Below, one piece after another: positions 49,030-57,911 of a stretch of 61,993 bases of DNA. The notes under the pieces are model-generated. The model was not told the origin of the DNA. It searched no databases and saw only the letters and a list, made by a program, of their open reading frames with translations. Origin of the DNA: Thermocrinis sp. (GTDB lineage Bacteria; Aquificota; Aquificia; Aquificales; Aquificaceae); contig NZ_DAIQAX010000004.1 in NCBI RefSeq assembly GCF_036781485.1, forward strand, positions 58,606 through 120,598, read 5' to 3'. The translations under genes and the position numbers were made by a program. Within the stretch, counting starts at the first letter, position 1. Each line of letters opens with the position of its first letter.

Positions 49030-49269
49030 TTAAAGTATGTTAGCATTCTTAAGCACACTTTTGGCTCTATCGGAAATTTCAGCTCCTTTTTGCACCCATT
49101 CTTTAACTTTTTCCGGTTTTATGTCCAAAAATATCTTTTTTTTAGGATCATAAGTGCCAAGTATGTCAACGTATTTCCCTTCCCTTGGAGAGCTTGATTC
49201 TACGACGACTATTCTGTAGATCGGATAGTGAGCCCTACCAAATTTAGAAAGTCTTATCCTCAAAGCCAT
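49030..49269 (-). CDS. rpsP: 30S ribosomal protein S16
   Basis: A 79-residue ribosomal protein starting ALRIRLSKFGRAHYPIYRIVV with the SPREGKYVDILGTYDP motif, as in S16 of most bacteria. A GGAGG site (49276-49280) and an upstream TATAAT give it a regular leader of about 18 nt, unlike many neighbours. It forms a unit with khpA; the usual rimM-trmD genes are not here. Confidence 0.97.
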   Translation of the reverse strand: MALRIRLSKFGRAHYPIYRIVVVESSSPREGKYVDILGTYDPKKKIFLDIKPEKVKEWVQKGAEISDRAKSVLKNANIL

Positions 49270-49293
49270 ACCATTCCTCCTATAAGGTGTTAT

Positions 49294-49299
49294 ATTATA
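49294..49299 (-). promoter_or_regulatory. -10 element of rpsP-khpA
   Basis: TATAAT on the minus strand, overlapping the purE stop; start is about 49287, which leaves an 18-nt leader containing GGAGG before the rpsP ATG at 49269. No recognisable -35 at 17 bp. Confidence 0.5.
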
Positions 49300-49789
49300 G
49301 CATACTTTTCAGCTCTTTGTTCATATTATCTACCTTCTCTTCAAGTCCTTTTGTGTATTCTTCCAGCTTACGCTGGAGGTCTGCATACTTTATGGAAAGT
49401 ATTCTAACCGCCAAAAGGCCTGCGTTAGTTCCGTTGCCTATACCTACGGTGGCTACAGGCACCCCTGGGGGCATCTGGACTATGGAATACAGAGAATCTA
49501 CTCCGTTTAAATGCTTGGAAGGCACTGGCACGCCAATAACTGGGAGAGTGGTCATAGACGCTGTCATACCTGGCAGATGGGCTGAACCTCCCGCACCTGC
49601 GATTATTACCTCTATTCCTCTTTCTCTTGCACTTTTGGCATACTCGTACATTACCTGTGGTGTGCGATGGGCAGAAACTACTTTCACTTCACACCTGATT
49701 CCAAACTCCTTGAGAACCTCATAAGCTGGCTTTAGGTATTCCCAATCGGATATGCTCCCCATTATGATACCTACGAGAGGTCTATCCAT
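49295..49789 (-). CDS. purE: N5-carboxyaminoimidazole ribonucleotide mutase
   Basis: Rearranges N5-CAIR to CAIR in purine synthesis. The 164-residue class I PurE has the substrate loop MGSISDW, SAHRTP with the catalytic histidine, and GAGGSAHLPGM. I choose the ATG at 49789, which gives MDRPLVGIIMGS; a frame extension to 49816 would overlap the ATPase gene. PurK is not in the window. It shares an 18-bp divergent gap with the P-type ATPase. Confidence 0.95.
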   Translation of the reverse strand: MDRPLVGIIMGSISDWEYLKPAYEVLKEFGIRCEVKVVSAHRTPQVMYEYAKSARERGIEVIIAGAGGSAHLPGMTASMTTLPVIGVPVPSKHLNGVDSLYSIVQMPPGVPVATVGIGNGTNAGLLAVRILSIKYADLQRKLEEYTKGLEEKVDNMNKELKSML

Positions 49790-49807
49790 AATACAATATG
49801 ATAAGCG

Positions 49808-52309
49808 ATGCATCACAAAACCCCAGAAGAGGTCTTTAAGGAGTTAAAAACTTCTCCTTTGGGCTTATCGGAGGAAGAAGCTAAGAAAAGGCTTGGCATT
49901 TATGGACCCAACGAAATAGAAGAAAAAAAGGAAAGCCTGTTAGGCATATTCCTCAGACAGTACACAAACCCGTTAATATTGGTTCTTATAGCAGCTGGTA
50001 TACTTGCCCTTTTTTTTGGAGATTGGCATGATAGCGCCGTCGTGTTGGGGCTCGTGTTTATAAACGGCATCGTAGGATTTTACCAAGAAGTAAAAGCTAA
50101 AGCTTCTATAGAGAGCCTCAAGCTTCTAACCAGGCAGAAGGTAAGGGTTATCAGAGAAGGAATAGAAAAAGAAATAGATGCATCTCTTTTGGTGCCTGGC
50201 GATCTGATATTACTCTCAGAGGGGGACGTAGTGCCGGCAGATGGAAGACTTTTGGAAGAGTCTGGTCTTTTGGTAGATGAGGCTATTCTGACGGGGGAAT
50301 CTTTGCCCGTGGAGAAGTATTCCCATCTTGTGTTGGAAGAGGACACTCCCATATACGAAAGGCTAAACTGTGTATTTAAGGGAACGGTAGTGGTCAGAGG
50401 TAGAGCTAAGGCAGTGGTTTATGCAACCGGAAAAAATTCTCAAATGGGACTTTTGGCATCCAAGCTTGAAGAAAAGCCACCAGAGAGTCCGCTGACTGTT
50501 GCCATTGGGAGCTTTGCGAAGAAGTGGATGGTAGCTCTGATAGTGATAATTTCTCTGTTGGTCCTCGTAGGTATAGCTCAGGGTAGGGATTGGAAGTTTT
50601 TGGTCTTTTTCGGTATTGCTCAGTTGGTCTCTGCGGTCCCAGAGGGGCTCCCTATCGTAATTACCATAGCTTTGGTGGTAGGTGCTTTAAGATTGGTAAA
50701 GAACAAAGTTCTGGTCAGGCACCTTCCTGCTGTAGAAACCTTAGGAAGTGCTACCTTTATATGCTCAGACAAAACTGGCACCATAACTGAAGGAAGGCTT
50801 AGAGTAGAGGATTACTATTCTTTGGATGAAGAAGCTCTTATTTTCTGCGCCGCTTTGTGCAACGATTCAGATGGAAAGAAGGGAGATGCGGTAGACCTTG
50901 CCCTTTTGGAATGGTTGGACAGAATAGGTTTTAACTGGTTGGGTATTAGGCGAGTTTTTGAAAGAGTTTGGGAACATCCCTTTGACACCAGAAGAAGGCT
51001 TATGGCGGTGGTGGTAAGAAACGGTTCGCATTATGAGCTATACGTGAAGGGGGCCCTTGAAAGTCTGTCAGACATGACGGATAACGTAGCGCAAGATTTG
51101 ATCAAAACACACGACCGCATGGCAGAAAACGGGCTTAAAGTCTTAGCCTTTGGTAAGGCTGTGCTGGACAGAGTACCAGACAGCATAGACTCTCTAAAGC
51201 TTGAAATCGTAGGACTGGTGGGCTTTTTGGATCCACCAAAAGAAGGGGTAAAGGAAGCAATAGAAAAGGCAAGAAGAGCAGGTATAAGGGTTATCATGAT
51301 AACCGGAGATAATCTGCTGACTGCAAAAGCTGTGGCAAGCATGGTAGGTATATACAGAGATGGGGATTTAGCCATTGAAGGAAGGCAGATGGCTGAATAT
51401 TCAGACGATGAGCTTTACGAGCTTTTAAAGAGGGTCAGCGTGGTGGCAAGAGCTCTGCCAGAGGACAAGTACAGGATAGTAAAGGTTTTACAGTCTAAGG
51501 GGGAGATAGTAGCAGTCACTGGGGATGGTGTGAATGATGCGCCAGCTCTCAGGGTGGCTAACCTGGGGGTGGCCATGGGCTCTGGTGCTCAAGTTTCAAA
51601 GGACGCTTCAGCCATGATAATAACAGACAACAACCTATCCGCTATCGTCCAAGCCATAATGCTTGGAAGGCAGATATCCACCAACATAGCCAAGGTTATA
51701 AGGTATCTTCTTTCTACCAACATGTTTGAGATCTTGTACAACAGTCTGGCCATACTTACGGGCAAGCCTTTGCCTCTTTATCCAACCCACATCCTTTGGA
51801 TAAACTTAGTAACGGACGGCGTTCAGGACAAGGCCTATCCCTTTACAAAGCACGAAGACGATCCTTTTAAAGAAAAGCCCAAGAAGCCCCAGGAGGTTTT
51901 TTTGGGTAGAAGACAACTTTTTTATATCATCTACAACGGGACCATAATGGCCTTTGGACACTTCATCCTCTTTAGTTATCTTTTGGAAAAATACCCCTAT
52001 CAGACTGCGCTCACCATAAGCTTTATTTCTGCAGTATTTTCCCAGTGGTCTGTGGGCATACAGGAGATAAGCAAGAAACCCTTCCTAATAAACCCAATAA
52101 GCTACGTAAAACTAAATCCTTACATATATCTCGGCATTTCCATAGGCATGTTCCTTCAGTTTTTAGCTATATTTGTATTTAGTGAGTTTTTCCAGATTAT
52201 TGAACCAAACATACAACAGCTGGGCTATGCCCTTATTATGCCTGGTATAATATTTATTGCCGTAGAAACAAGAAAAATAGTAGAGTATCTACTTAGGAGA
52301 GTATCATGA
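49808..52309 (+). CDS. P-type cation ATPase, Ca2+-type (P2A-like)
   Basis: An 833-residue P-type pump. The cation N-domain opens the protein (EEAKKRLGIYGPNEI). The actuator motif is LTGES, the phosphorylation site SDKTGT, the hinge ITGDNLLTAKA and TGDGVNDAPAL. In the membrane domain M4 has AVPEGLP, M5 has TNMFEIL and M6 has NLVTDG, the positions that bind Ca2+ in SERCA/PMR1 pumps, so calcium export is the likeliest role; Mn2+ or another cation is possible. There is no Shine-Dalgarno sequence; TACAAT at 49792-49797 would give a 4-nt leader. It is coupled by ATGA to tpiA. Confidence 0.88.
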   Translation: MHHKTPEEVFKELKTSPLGLSEEEAKKRLGIYGPNEIEEKKESLLGIFLRQYTNPLILVLIAAGILALFFGDWHDSAVVLGLVFINGIVGFYQEVKAKASIESLKLLTRQKVRVIREGIEKEIDASLLVPGDLILLSEGDVVPADGRLLEESGLLVDEAILTGESLPVEKYSHLVLEEDTPIYERLNCVFKGTVVVRGRAKAVVYATGKNSQMGLLASKLEEKPPESPLTVAIGSFAKKWMVALIVIISLLVLVGIAQGRDWKFLVFFGIAQLVSAVPEGLPIVITIALVVGALRLVKNKVLVRHLPAVETLGSATFICSDKTGTITEGRLRVEDYYSLDEEALIFCAALCNDSDGKKGDAVDLALLEWLDRIGFNWLGIRRVFERVWEHPFDTRRRLMAVVVRNGSHYELYVKGALESLSDMTDNVAQDLIKTHDRMAENGLKVLAFGKAVLDRVPDSIDSLKLEIVGLVGFLDPPKEGVKEAIEKARRAGIRVIMITGDNLLTAKAVASMVGIYRDGDLAIEGRQMAEYSDDELYELLKRVSVVARALPEDKYRIVKVLQSKGEIVAVTGDGVNDAPALRVANLGVAMGSGAQVSKDASAMIITDNNLSAIVQAIMLGRQISTNIAKVIRYLLSTNMFEILYNSLAILTGKPLPLYPTHILWINLVTDGVQDKAYPFTKHEDDPFKEKPKKPQEVFLGRRQLFYIIYNGTIMAFGHFILFSYLLEKYPYQTALTISFISAVFSQWSVGIQEISKKPFLINPISYVKLNPYIYLGISIGMFLQFLAIFVFSEFFQIIEPNIQQLGYALIMPGIIFIAVETRKIVEYLLRRVS

Positions 52310-53037
52310 AGCTTATAGCAGCTAATTGGAAGATGAACAAAACAACGCAGGAGACAAAGGATTATTTGGAAAAATTTTTGGGATTGGTGGAGGGGATAGA
52401 TGGAGTGGATATCTTAATTTGCCCGCCCTTTACCTCTCTGTGCGTAGCTTGGGAGATACTAAAAGACAGTAAAGTCAAGCTTGGTGCCCAAAACTGCCAC
52501 TATGAACAGAAGGGGGCTTTCACGGGAGAGATATCCTTAGACATGCTAAAGGACCTTGGAGTTTCTTATGTGATAGTGGGCCACTCGGAAAGGAGATGGA
52601 TCTTTGGAGAAACAGACGAGCTTATAAACAAAAAGATAATAGCCTGCCTTGAAAAGGGTATAAGACCTATACTTTGCGTGGGGGAGAAGATAGAGGATAG
52701 GGAAGCGGGTTTGACTCTGAAAGTAATAGAAAGCCAGCTAAAGCTTGCCCTTTCTGGACTGGAGGACGTATCAGACAAAATAGACGTAGCCTACGAGCCC
52801 GTTTGGGCTATAGGTTCAGGAAATCCAGCCATGCCTGAGGATGCCCAGCTTGTTCATAGCTACATAAAGGAACTTTTAGGAAAGGTTAGAGTGCTTTATG
52901 GGGGTAGCGTAAATCCCAAGAATGCGTCAGACTTTCTCTGTATGCCAGACGTAGATGGGCTTTTGGTAGGTGGTGCAAGCTTAGACCCCCTATCCTTTGC
53001 TCAGATAGTAAAGGCTTCTTGCGCAGATAAAGCTTAA
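52306..53037 (+). CDS. tpiA: triosephosphate isomerase
   Basis: Interconverts dihydroxyacetone phosphate and glyceraldehyde 3-phosphate. The 243-residue barrel has the substrate lysine in AANWKMNKT, the electrophilic histidine in VIVGHSERR, the catalytic glutamate in VAYEPVWAIG with the mobile loop after it, and the phosphate motifs YGGSV and VGGASL. The gene overlaps the ATPase by 4 nt, and its last 48 nt overlap the LptF/G gene on the other strand. Confidence 0.97.
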   Translation: MKLIAANWKMNKTTQETKDYLEKFLGLVEGIDGVDILICPPFTSLCVAWEILKDSKVKLGAQNCHYEQKGAFTGEISLDMLKDLGVSYVIVGHSERRWIFGETDELINKKIIACLEKGIRPILCVGEKIEDREAGLTLKVIESQLKLALSGLEDVSDKIDVAYEPVWAIGSGNPAMPEDAQLVHSYIKELLGKVRVLYGGSVNPKNASDFLCMPDVDGLLVGGASLDPLSFAQIVKASCADKA

Positions 53038-54027
53038 CACTAAGAAGGGAACAAGCCCTATTAAAGGGTTCTTCCCAAACTCCTCCGCCGCTATCTTTAC
53101 CGAGTTTAGACTGAAAATATAAATGGACCCGTAAATCAAAAGAAAGGTAGAGGGTTTTAAAAAGGCTCTCTCTCTAACCAAAGCCAACAGCATAGGGCTA
53201 AGTATTACTACGTTAGAAAAACTCACCACTAACCTTCTTAACAACTCCGCAAGGTAGAGCTCTCTGTTCATTCCTATTTTGCCTGCCAAGAAGTATAAGG
53301 AAATAAGGCGACCCATACTCAGATGATTTAACTTCTCCCCAAAAGCCTTGGCCTCTTCCAAAGGGATAAACTTTATGCTGACGTCTGCCTGCTTTTGGAG
53401 CTCCTTTTCAAAAAGGTTTATCTGTGCGTTCTTTAGCCTTAGGTTCTCACCTTCCCAATAGCCTTCCTCTGCTGTTATCAACTCCGTTATGTAGCCCTCT
53501 TCCAAAGATACTAAAAGAATATCATGCACCTTTTTATTCCTTAAATCCGCAAACCCTATCCTGATGTAAGCATTGTTCAAACTTAGCCAAAGGTCGTTTA
53601 GCAGAAGCTCCTCCTGTGGTTTACCCTTCCTGAATTCCCTTTCCAACGAGTAGGCAGTTTTGAAAATGTATGGGTAGAAACTATAGCTTAGTGCAAACTG
53701 GATAAGAGATAGAAATAGGGAGAAAATTAGGATGGGCGCAAAGAACCTGAGGGGAGAAATGCCAAAGGTGCTAGCTATTTTATCGTAAGACTTGCTGAAG
53801 ACCCTCTTCAAATAAAGCATTAGAGAGAGGTTGTTTATTATGGGGGCAGTGTAATAAAAGCTAACTAGTACAGTTGTAAGCATAGCCTCTGGGATTATTC
53901 GCAGGTTGGCTGTTTTGTATAACAAAAGAACGTCAAGCACGGAATAGAGGCTTAGAATGAATGCAAAAACGAGGCTCAAAAGAGTAAAGGCTTTTAGAAA
54001 TTCCTTCAGGTTGTAAAAGAAGAGCAT
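52990..54027 (-). CDS. LptF/LptG (YjgP/YjgQ) family LPS-export permease
   Basis: 345 residues with TM segments at about 12-32, 52-72, 95-118 and three near the C-terminus (about 270-340), separated by a beta-rich periplasmic region (about 130-260, with GYWEGENLRLKNAQINLFE). This 3+3 TM layout and the jellyroll-like insert match LptF/LptG, which pull LPS from the inner membrane with LptB and LptC. F versus G cannot be decided. It lies next to hemB (adjacent bases, no gap) and overlaps tpiA by 48 nt in convergent orientation. Confidence 0.8.
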   Translation of the reverse strand: MLFFYNLKEFLKAFTLLSLVFAFILSLYSVLDVLLLYKTANLRIIPEAMLTTVLVSFYYTAPIINNLSLMLYLKRVFSKSYDKIASTFGISPLRFFAPILIFSLFLSLIQFALSYSFYPYIFKTAYSLEREFRKGKPQEELLLNDLWLSLNNAYIRIGFADLRNKKVHDILLVSLEEGYITELITAEEGYWEGENLRLKNAQINLFEKELQKQADVSIKFIPLEEAKAFGEKLNHLSMGRLISLYFLAGKIGMNRELYLAELLRRLVVSFSNVVILSPMLLALVRERAFLKPSTFLLIYGSIYIFSLNSVKIAAEEFGKNPLIGLVPFLVLSFICARSLYYLSKG

Positions 54028-55011
54028 TTAAAGTAAACCTTTGTTTATCAATCTTGCCACATCCTTTGCAAAGTAAGTTATTACCATGTCCGCACCAGCC
54101 CTCTTTATAGAAAGGAGGGTTTCCAACATAACCTTTTGCTCGTCTATCCAGCCAAGCCTTCCTGCGGCCTTTATCATGGCATACTCACCGCTTACGTTGT
54201 ATGCACACACTGGAAGCAGGATAGCTTCCTTTACCTTTGCGATTATGTCTAAGTATGCCAAAGCTGGCTTTACCATGATGATGTCTGCACCTTCCTTTAC
54301 ATCCAATAGAACTTCCTTTATAGCTTCCCTTGCGTTGGCTGGGTCCATCTGATAGCTCCTTCTGTCTCCAAAGGCTGGAGCAGACTCCGCAGCTTCCCTA
54401 AAGGGTCCATAAAAGGCCGAAGCAAACTTAGCGGAGTATGCCATTATAGGTATGTGATAGTATCCAGATTCGTCTAAGGCGGACCTAATAGCTTGAACCA
54501 TCCCGTCCATCATACCAGAAGGTGCCAGCATGTCCGCTCCACTTTCTACGTGGGAAATGGCCTGCTTTTTTAGATTTTCCAAGGTTAAGTCGTTATCTAC
54601 GGTGTTTCCTCTTATCACCCCGCAGTGTCCGTGCGTAGTGTATTCACAAAAGCACACATCGGTTATCAGATAAATATCTGGAACGTGCTTTTTTATTTCT
54701 CTAAGAGCCCTTTGGATGATCCCATGCTCGCTCCAAGTGTCTGAGCCTACTTCGTCTTTGTGCTCGGGAATGCCAAAGAGTATGATGGCGGGAATGCCAA
54801 GGTCTCTAACTTCTTTAACCGCATCAACCACCTTATCCACACTGTATCTGAAAACTCCAGGCATGGATGGGACTTCTTCCACTATCTTTTCCCCATATCT
54901 TACAAAGATTGGGTATATAAGGTCGTCAAGGGAAAGCTTAGTTTCCCTAACAAGCCTTCTTATGTTTTCGTTAGCCCTAAGCCTTCTTGGTCTTAGCTTT
55001 GGAAACTCCAT
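54028..55011 (-). CDS. hemB: delta-aminolevulinic acid dehydratase (porphobilinogen synthase)
   Basis: Condenses two 5-aminolevulinates to porphobilinogen for heme and related tetrapyrroles. The 327-residue protein keeps the two Schiff-base lysines (in MAYSAKFAS and MVKPALAYLD) and the cysteine-rich metal site DVCFCEYTTHGHCG, the zinc-dependent type. The nearby resB cytochrome c assembly gene is a meaningful neighbour. The gene lies 12 bp after the UPF0114 gene. Confidence 0.96.
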   Translation of the reverse strand: MEFPKLRPRRLRANENIRRLVRETKLSLDDLIYPIFVRYGEKIVEEVPSMPGVFRYSVDKVVDAVKEVRDLGIPAIILFGIPEHKDEVGSDTWSEHGIIQRALREIKKHVPDIYLITDVCFCEYTTHGHCGVIRGNTVDNDLTLENLKKQAISHVESGADMLAPSGMMDGMVQAIRSALDESGYYHIPIMAYSAKFASAFYGPFREAAESAPAFGDRRSYQMDPANAREAIKEVLLDVKEGADIIMVKPALAYLDIIAKVKEAILLPVCAYNVSGEYAMIKAAGRLGWIDEQKVMLETLLSIKRAGADMVITYFAKDVARLINKGLL

Positions 55012-55023
55012 AATAGAACTATT

Positions 55024-55485
55024 TTAATGCTCAGATTTGATCTTGTAGTAGAATATAAGCACGCCAATTACCGCAGATACCGCTAAGCCAAAAAGCAAAG
55101 TATCCAGTGGATTTTTCCACTCTACAAAATTCTTGGTAAAGGTAATAGCAAGTATAAGAACTATAACGCTTGTTAATTTAGACTTTAGTTGGTCTATGTT
55201 TTCTATCTTTAGCCAAGGGGCAAGTTTTAACTCTCCTACAAAGAGCTCGTATAAGCCCACAGCGAATATGTAAAGAATTACCGAAAGAAGGTGGATGTCC
55301 ATTACGGATATAAACTTTGTAGCTAGCACCGCTGTATCTCTTGCGCTTTCGTCTGTTAAGACCTTGTAGAGCGTCTCAAAAAGCACGTATATACCATAAA
55401 AACCAAGAAACACCGCTCCCACAAACAGGCTAAGGGAAGGCAATAAAGCTATTGCTTTACCTTTCTCCAGAAGCTTCTTTAACAT
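55024..55485 (-). CDS. UPF0114 (YqhA-like) membrane protein
   Basis: 153 residues with four predicted TM helices (about 12-35, 58-83, 100-116 and 125-146). The family motif around FISVMDIHLLSVILYIFAVGLYELFVG and the following SKLTSVIVLILAITF are typical of UPF0114/YqhA. Function is unknown. The ATG lies 29 nt inside the end of resB, so both are made together, which makes a role in membrane redox or cytochrome maturation possible but unproven. Confidence 0.85.
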   Translation of the reverse strand: MLKKLLEKGKAIALLPSLSLFVGAVFLGFYGIYVLFETLYKVLTDESARDTAVLATKFISVMDIHLLSVILYIFAVGLYELFVGELKLAPWLKIENIDQLKSKLTSVIVLILAITFTKNFVEWKNPLDTLLFGLAVSAVIGVLIFYYKIKSEH

Positions 55486-57100
55486 CTCCCAGTTCCCTCA
55501 AAGAATCTAAAAAGCTCTTTCTAAACTCCTCCTTCAACTTATGGGACCAAAAGGATATTTTAAGCGTATTTCCTTCCAATCTTGCCCAAACTTTGCGATG
55601 AATTGTGTAGAAAGCAAGAATCAATCCCAACACCAAAAGAATGGATCCGATCCAGATGATGGGAGAGCCTGGGCTGTAAGAGATTTGAAAACCACTGAAA
55701 AACCGTGGCCTAAAGCCTTCCAAAAACATTATGTAAGGAAAGTCTCTAAGTTCTTGTATCTGAGAAAAGGCAAAAACTGTAAGCTCTGGAGAGTATATGA
55801 CTGGCACGTTGTAATCTCTACCATCCTTTAGAACTTTTATAACCAGAGCTGGTTTAAGATCCCCTTCAAAGCCAGCCTTTTCGTCCTCAAGGTTTAAAAC
55901 AGACCTGTCTATGGACAAGAGCATGTCCTTGAATTCTACTACCTGACCCGCCTTTATCTCCACCTCTCCCAAAAAAGCTCTTTTTGGATCTTTGGGAAGG
56001 ATGTTCCTGTCAAAGACCGAGAGTTTTACCCATCCAGCTTCTCCGGTGAGTCCGTAGGTTGCCTGAAATATCCTGTAGGGTCCGTGTTCAAAGGGAGCAT
56101 TTACCGCAACCAGACCTTCCTTTATCACCTTTCCACCCTCAATGATTTCAATATTGCTTTCAAAACTGGCTATGGCATCTTTTATCTTTGGATCTCCTTT
56201 AAACTCCTTCCCTTTCCTTTTTGCTTCTTCCTCATAAGAGACTATATGAAAGGACTCAAGCTTTATCTGAAAGGGGAGCCTGTAGGATTTTTTACCATCC
56301 AGAGACTGCATAACGTTTTCCCTTAAGCCCTCAACCACTACCACCGTCCCCCTCTTGCCAAAGAGGGCATCTATCAAAGCTCCAGCCATTATGATAAGCA
56401 GGGCTATATGGACCACATAAACCCCAAGGCGAGAGTATTTTCCCTTTTCTCCGTAAAAGAACGTCCTTTCCCCCTTTTCTTCTACAAAAACCTTAAATCC
56501 CTTGGATTGCAAGAACTTAATGACCTTGTTTTTGTCTGGATTTACCATCACCTCCACGGGTTTTAGGTGCTTTTCAAGATGCTCATCTAACCTTTGAAAT
56601 CTCTCCTTTGAAAAGGCATGCTTCCACACGCTTGGCAGTCTTTTGTAGGAGCAAAGGATCAGGTTTATAGCCAAAAGGACTATGAAGAGTATGTAATACC
56701 AAGAATGAAACACATCGTTCAACCAAAGCTTCCATATCCAAGAAGCTATTTGTGGTCCGTGCTCTTGAACATAAAAATCGTAAGTTTTCCCTTGCTGTAT
56801 GTACGTAGAGCCAAGCATAGAAAGGATTCCTATGGTTATCATCAAAAATATAGCAAGCCTTAGGCTTGCAAAGAACTCAAAGAGAAAGGTAAATAGGTTG
56901 CCCTCCTTTTTGTATTCTTGGTATAAGCTTTTTGCAGCGTTCAGAACAAACTGAGTAAAAGCTATGGCAAACAGAAAGCCTGTGATGGCAAGTAAGAGAA
57001 AGTAAACAGTGCCCTTCTCCTTCAGGTGAAAAAGTCCAATTATCGCTACAGCCAAGAAAGAAATAGAAGAGGTTATAAAAAAGGCATAACCTTTAAACAT
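55457..57100 (-). CDS. resB: cytochrome c biogenesis protein ResB/Ccs1
   Basis: A 547-residue membrane component of the system II cytochrome c synthetase, which carries heme to apocytochrome with CcsA. N-terminal TM segments (at about 8-25, 32-52 and 84-105, with FFASLRLAIFLMITIGILSMLGSTYIQQG), then a further TM near 145, a long periplasmic beta-rich region (about 250-470) and a C-terminal TM (about 490) match Ccs1/ResB. The opening FEFFASLRLAIFLM is the family signature. CcsA/ResC is not in the window. Confidence 0.88.
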   Translation of the reverse strand: MFKGYAFFITSSISFLAVAIIGLFHLKEKGTVYFLLLAITGFLFAIAFTQFVLNAAKSLYQEYKKEGNLFTFLFEFFASLRLAIFLMITIGILSMLGSTYIQQGKTYDFYVQEHGPQIASWIWKLWLNDVFHSWYYILFIVLLAINLILCSYKRLPSVWKHAFSKERFQRLDEHLEKHLKPVEVMVNPDKNKVIKFLQSKGFKVFVEEKGERTFFYGEKGKYSRLGVYVVHIALLIIMAGALIDALFGKRGTVVVVEGLRENVMQSLDGKKSYRLPFQIKLESFHIVSYEEEAKRKGKEFKGDPKIKDAIASFESNIEIIEGGKVIKEGLVAVNAPFEHGPYRIFQATYGLTGEAGWVKLSVFDRNILPKDPKRAFLGEVEIKAGQVVEFKDMLLSIDRSVLNLEDEKAGFEGDLKPALVIKVLKDGRDYNVPVIYSPELTVFAFSQIQELRDFPYIMFLEGFRPRFFSGFQISYSPGSPIIWIGSILLVLGLILAFYTIHRKVWARLEGNTLKISFWSHKLKEEFRKSFLDSLRELGDVKEASGER

Positions 57101-57392
57101 TTTCTAAAGCCTTGTAGTAATCTACCACCTCCCTCCTTACTCTGTCAAGAAGTGTTTTTGACCTTAGTTCTACCACAGGATACTCTTGACCGTCAAAATT
57201 TACAGTGGGAAGCTGTATGAATAACCCTCCGTTTTTTGCCTGAAAGAGTTTTATACCCTTTATTATCACCTCTCCTACCCTAACTTCTGCATAGCCCAAA
57301 AGCCTTGGCTTTTTACTGCTTATCTCAAAAGGGTAAAACTTTAAAAGCTCAACCTCTGGAACGTTGTCTTTGGAGTTTGTAGTATTTTTCAA
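57093..57392 (-). CDS. SpoVG-like RNA-binding protein
   Basis: A 99-residue protein. Residues 30-97 follow the SpoVG pattern: a strand-rich start (LLGYAEVRVGEVIIKGIKL), NGGLFIQLPT, an insert, then an acidic YPVVELR and a C-terminal helix VRREVVDYYKAL. SpoVG proteins bind nucleic acid and regulate septation or virulence genes in several bacteria; this is a diverged copy with an extended N-terminus. The start is TTG at 57392, 44 nt inside def; no better start is seen. It overlaps resB by 8 nt. Confidence 0.7.
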   Translation of the reverse strand: MKNTTNSKDNVPEVELLKFYPFEISSKKPRLLGYAEVRVGEVIIKGIKLFQAKNGGLFIQLPTVNFDGQEYPVVELRSKTLLDRVRREVVDYYKALENV

Positions 57393-57867
57393 GAGCTAAC
57401 CTCCTCTTTAAGCCATTTACTCTGTCTATGAAAGTAATGCCGTTTAAGTGGTCCAACTCATGCTGGAAAACTATAGCTGGGAAGCCTTCAAGCTCGTATT
57501 CCTTTTCTTCTCCTTCAAGGTTCAGAGCTTTCAACCTTACCTTTCTGTATCTTTCTACCTCTACAGTTAAACCCGGGAAGGAAAGGCACCCTTCTCTATA
57601 CCTTATAGTCCCTTCTGCGTGAATAAGCTCTGGGTTTATCAGGACGAGCTTTAGGGGAGGGCTCTCTTTCTTTGGGGTGGTGTCTATAACCATAAGGCGA
57701 AGGGGCTCACCTATCTGATTGGCAGCCAAGCCCACCCCATCTTCTGCATACATAGTATCAAACATGTCTTCCACAAGCTTTTTTATGTCCTCATCTATAA
57801 CATCCACCCTAAGGGTGGGTGTCTTTAGAATTGGGTCTGGATAGCTACGAATTTTCCTTACAGCCAT
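57349..57867 (-). CDS. def: peptide deformylase
   Basis: Removes the formyl group from nascent N-terminal methionine. The 172-residue protein shows the three conserved motifs: GVGLAANQIG, EGCLSFP (metal-binding Cys) and QHELDHLNG (HExxH). It leads the minus-strand unit def-spoVG-like-resB-UPF0114-hemB-lptF/G. The last 44 nt are shared, in another frame, with the SpoVG-like gene. Confidence 0.97.
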   Translation of the reverse strand: MAVRKIRSYPDPILKTPTLRVDVIDEDIKKLVEDMFDTMYAEDGVGLAANQIGEPLRLMVIDTTPKKESPPLKLVLINPELIHAEGTIRYREGCLSFPGLTVEVERYRKVRLKALNLEGEEKEYELEGFPAIVFQHELDHLNGITFIDRVNGLKRRLALEKYYKLQRQRSRG

Positions 57868-57897
57868 AACTTGAATTAATTTAACGCTTAACCAGTT

Positions 57898-57903
57898 TAA
57901 AAT
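57898..57903 (+). promoter_or_regulatory. -10 element of glmS, leaderless layout
   Basis: TAAAAT is followed by 8 nt and the glmS ATG at 57912; predicted start about 57910, a 2-nt leader. No Shine-Dalgarno sequence. The 44-bp gap also serves def on the other strand, where a TAAATT lies about 10 nt from its ATG. Confidence 0.45.
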
Positions 57904-57911
57904 AAAGTCCT

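Noticed and set aside
57868..57911. glmS ribozyme/riboswitch
   Set aside because: The upstream gap is only 44 bp and shared with def; there is no space for the ribozyme.
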